Shown piece by piece: positions 12,088-13,027 of a stretch of 13,027 bases of DNA (the first letter of the stretch is position 1; each line of letters opens with the position of its first letter). This DNA is from DATIHF01 sp035480955 (GTDB lineage: Bacteria; Patescibacteriota; Microgenomatia; Woykebacterales; RBG-16-39-9b). The notes under the pieces are model-generated. The model saw nothing but the letters and a program-made list of their open reading frames with translations. It did no database searches and was not told the DNA's origin. The stretch spans positions 1 to 13,027 of the forward strand of contig DATIHF010000081.1 of the NCBI GenBank assembly GCA_035480955.1, written 5' to 3'. Made by a program: the position numbers and the translations under genes.

Positions 12088-12877
12088 AATACTTCTTCAA
12101 ACTTTTAAGTTCCAAAGAAGATCCTTTATTTTTTGGACAATTGGGATAATTTTACTCGTTGCGCTCTATATTTCCGTTTACCCAAGTATTCGGGACAGCT
12201 CTAAAGCTTTAACTGACTACCTTGACAAACTTCCTGAGGCTTTTAAATCGATAGTTGGTGAAGCCTCTACTTATATCACCCCTTCCGGATATATAAACAC
12301 TGAAATGTTTAGCATGATGTTACCTTTGATAATTTTGATTTACTCGATTGGTTTTGGTTCTGGAGCAATATCTGGTGAAGAAGAAAATGGAACTTTGGAG
12401 ATCGCGCTGGCTAATCCAATCAGACGCAGCCGGATATTATTAGAAAAATTTGGTGCATTAATTCTTTCAGTTGGTTTTTTATGCATCATTATTGTTTTAG
12501 TGATATTAATAGGGACAAAAATTGCCGATATGAGTATTCCTATTGATAAAGTAGCGGCGGCAACTTTTAGTTTGTTTTTGTTAGGAGTCAATGCAGGAAC
12601 GATTGCCCTCTTTTTTGGAGCCCTGACGGGCAATAGAGGAGTTTCGATTGGAATTACTGCTGCGATTACAGTTTTGTCTTTCTTTATTAATATTCTAGCC
12701 CCCGCTGTCTCTGGTTTGGACAAAATTAAAGAAGTTTCACTTTTCTACCACTATATGGGTCACACCCCGCTCTTGAATGGAATCTATTGGCCTTCGGCAC
12801 TGCTTTTCATTTGGGTAACCATAATCCTTGTCAGTTTTAGTCTAGTTGCCTTTTCCCGTCGCGACCTCAACGTCTAG
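12080..12877 (+). CDS. ABC-2 type exporter permease
   Basis: 265 residues. Six membrane segments are predicted by eye (about 15-34, 77-97, 125-147, 160-182, 187-207, 237-257), with a large extracytoplasmic loop between the first two. The cytosolic motif SGEEENGTLEIALANPIRRSRILLEKF, just after the second helix, is the coupling segment typical of ABC-2 permeases (NatB/BcrB-like). The ATG overlaps the end of the ATPase gene by eight bases (ATGCCTAA), with GGGGTG upstream as ribosome binding site, so the pair is translationally coupled and forms one exporter. The protein ends in the basic FSRRDLNV. The exported molecule cannot be inferred. Confidence 0.9.
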   Translation: MPKILLQTFKFQRRSFIFWTIGIILLVALYISVYPSIRDSSKALTDYLDKLPEAFKSIVGEASTYITPSGYINTEMFSMMLPLIILIYSIGFGSGAISGEEENGTLEIALANPIRRSRILLEKFGALILSVGFLCIIIVLVILIGTKIADMSIPIDKVAAATFSLFLLGVNAGTIALFFGALTGNRGVSIGITAAITVLSFFINILAPAVSGLDKIKEVSLFYHYMGHTPLLNGIYWPSALLFIWVTIILVSFSLVAFSRRDLNV

Positions 12878-12894
12878 TTACTCCTCATAGTAAT
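12877..12894 (+). terminator. Possible weak hairpin after the ABC exporter genes
   Basis: GTTACT (12877-12882) and AGTAAT (12889-12894) can form a six-pair stem with one G-U, followed by GTTTTA. The stem is short and poor in G+C, so it may not terminate. Confidence 0.25.
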
Positions 12895-12905
12895 GTTTTA
12901 TGGTA

Positions 12906-12935
12906 TTTACAAATAGCTAATTTATTTACTATTAT
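12906..12935 (+). promoter_or_regulatory. Promoter of the DUF7144-like gene
   Basis: The -35 box TTTACA (12906-12911) and the -10 box TATTAT (12930-12935) each match five of six, 18 bases apart. The start near 12942 gives a 24-base leader containing the ribosome binding site. Confidence 0.7.
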
Positions 12936-12965
12936 CTACTTAGAGTTTTGAAAGGGGGTGTAATT

Positions 12966-13027
12966 ATGAGCCAAAATAATTCAGAAGTGACAGGTTGGGC
13001 CGGATGGGCTGCTTTTGCGGGTTTTTT
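12966..13027 (+). CDS. N-terminus of a DUF7144-like membrane protein, cut by window
   Basis: An ATG preceded by the strong ribosome binding site AAGGGGGTG opens a frame that runs off the window after 20 codons (MSQNNSEVTGWAGWAAFAGF). The TGW-GW-FAG pattern, leading into what looks like a first membrane helix, matches the start of DUF7144 family membrane proteins (four-helix proteins of unknown function). Only the first residues are visible, so the assignment rests on this short motif. It has its own promoter and is not part of the ABC exporter unit. Confidence 0.6.
   Translation, partial: MSQNNSEVTGWAGWAAFAGF

Overview
The window looks like a compact, A+T-rich genome segment from a Candidate Phyla Radiation (Patescibacteria) bacterium, most likely of the Microgenomates group. 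This is inferred from gene content: MurT/GatD, a FemX-like transferase, an EXLDI protein, an archaeal-type FAD-synthase-like nucleotidyltransferase, tiny membrane proteins, and a secreted subtilase-like protein with thrombospondin-3/dockerin-like calcium repeats. No ribosomal RNA or taxonomic marker confirms it. No CRISPR array, insertion sequence or phage gene was seen.

Layout. Positions 1-5726 are read on the minus strand. From upstream to downstream they hold a lysozyme-like secreted hydrolase (5121-5726), its paralogue (4407-4952), murT-gatD, tRNA-Leu, a nucleotidyltransferase and a LiaF-like membrane protein, then clpP preceded by a 21-codon leader ORF and followed by tRNA-Val. A 111-base divergent intergenic region separates these from the plus-strand subtilase-like gene (5838-7733). 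Positions 7745-11020 return to the minus strand with two membrane proteins of unknown role, a 36-residue very basic protein, a 52-residue single-helix membrane protein paired with an EXLDI protein, tRNA-Gly and a FemX-like transferase. Positions 11092-13027 are plus strand: tRNA-Gln, an ABC exporter pair and the first codons of a DUF7144-like membrane protein. No stretch longer than about 170 bases lacks a gene or a recognisable signal.

How the genes fit together. Much of the content concerns the cell envelope. MurT-GatD amidates the lipid II stem peptide, the FemX-like protein probably adds the cross-bridge residue, and the two hydrolase-like proteins may remodel the wall. A LiaF-like protein and an ABC exporter suggest envelope stress or drug response. 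ClpP provides cytosolic proteolysis.

Expression signals are unusually readable. Several promoters match TTGACA-16/18-TATAAT or an extended -10. Several first genes (murT, femX-like, the EXLDI gene, the 36-residue gene) have the -10 box six to eight bases before the start codon, the geometry of leaderless mRNA, while several distal or leader-bearing genes carry clear Shine-Dalgarno sequences. tRNAs abut coding sequences by two or three bases and probably act as processing punctuation. The most interesting items are the duplicated ClpP N-terminus leader ORF, a structured leader upstream of the 4407-4952 hydrolase, the degenerate subtilase, the two overlooked small genes and a repeated 11-base operator-like palindrome.
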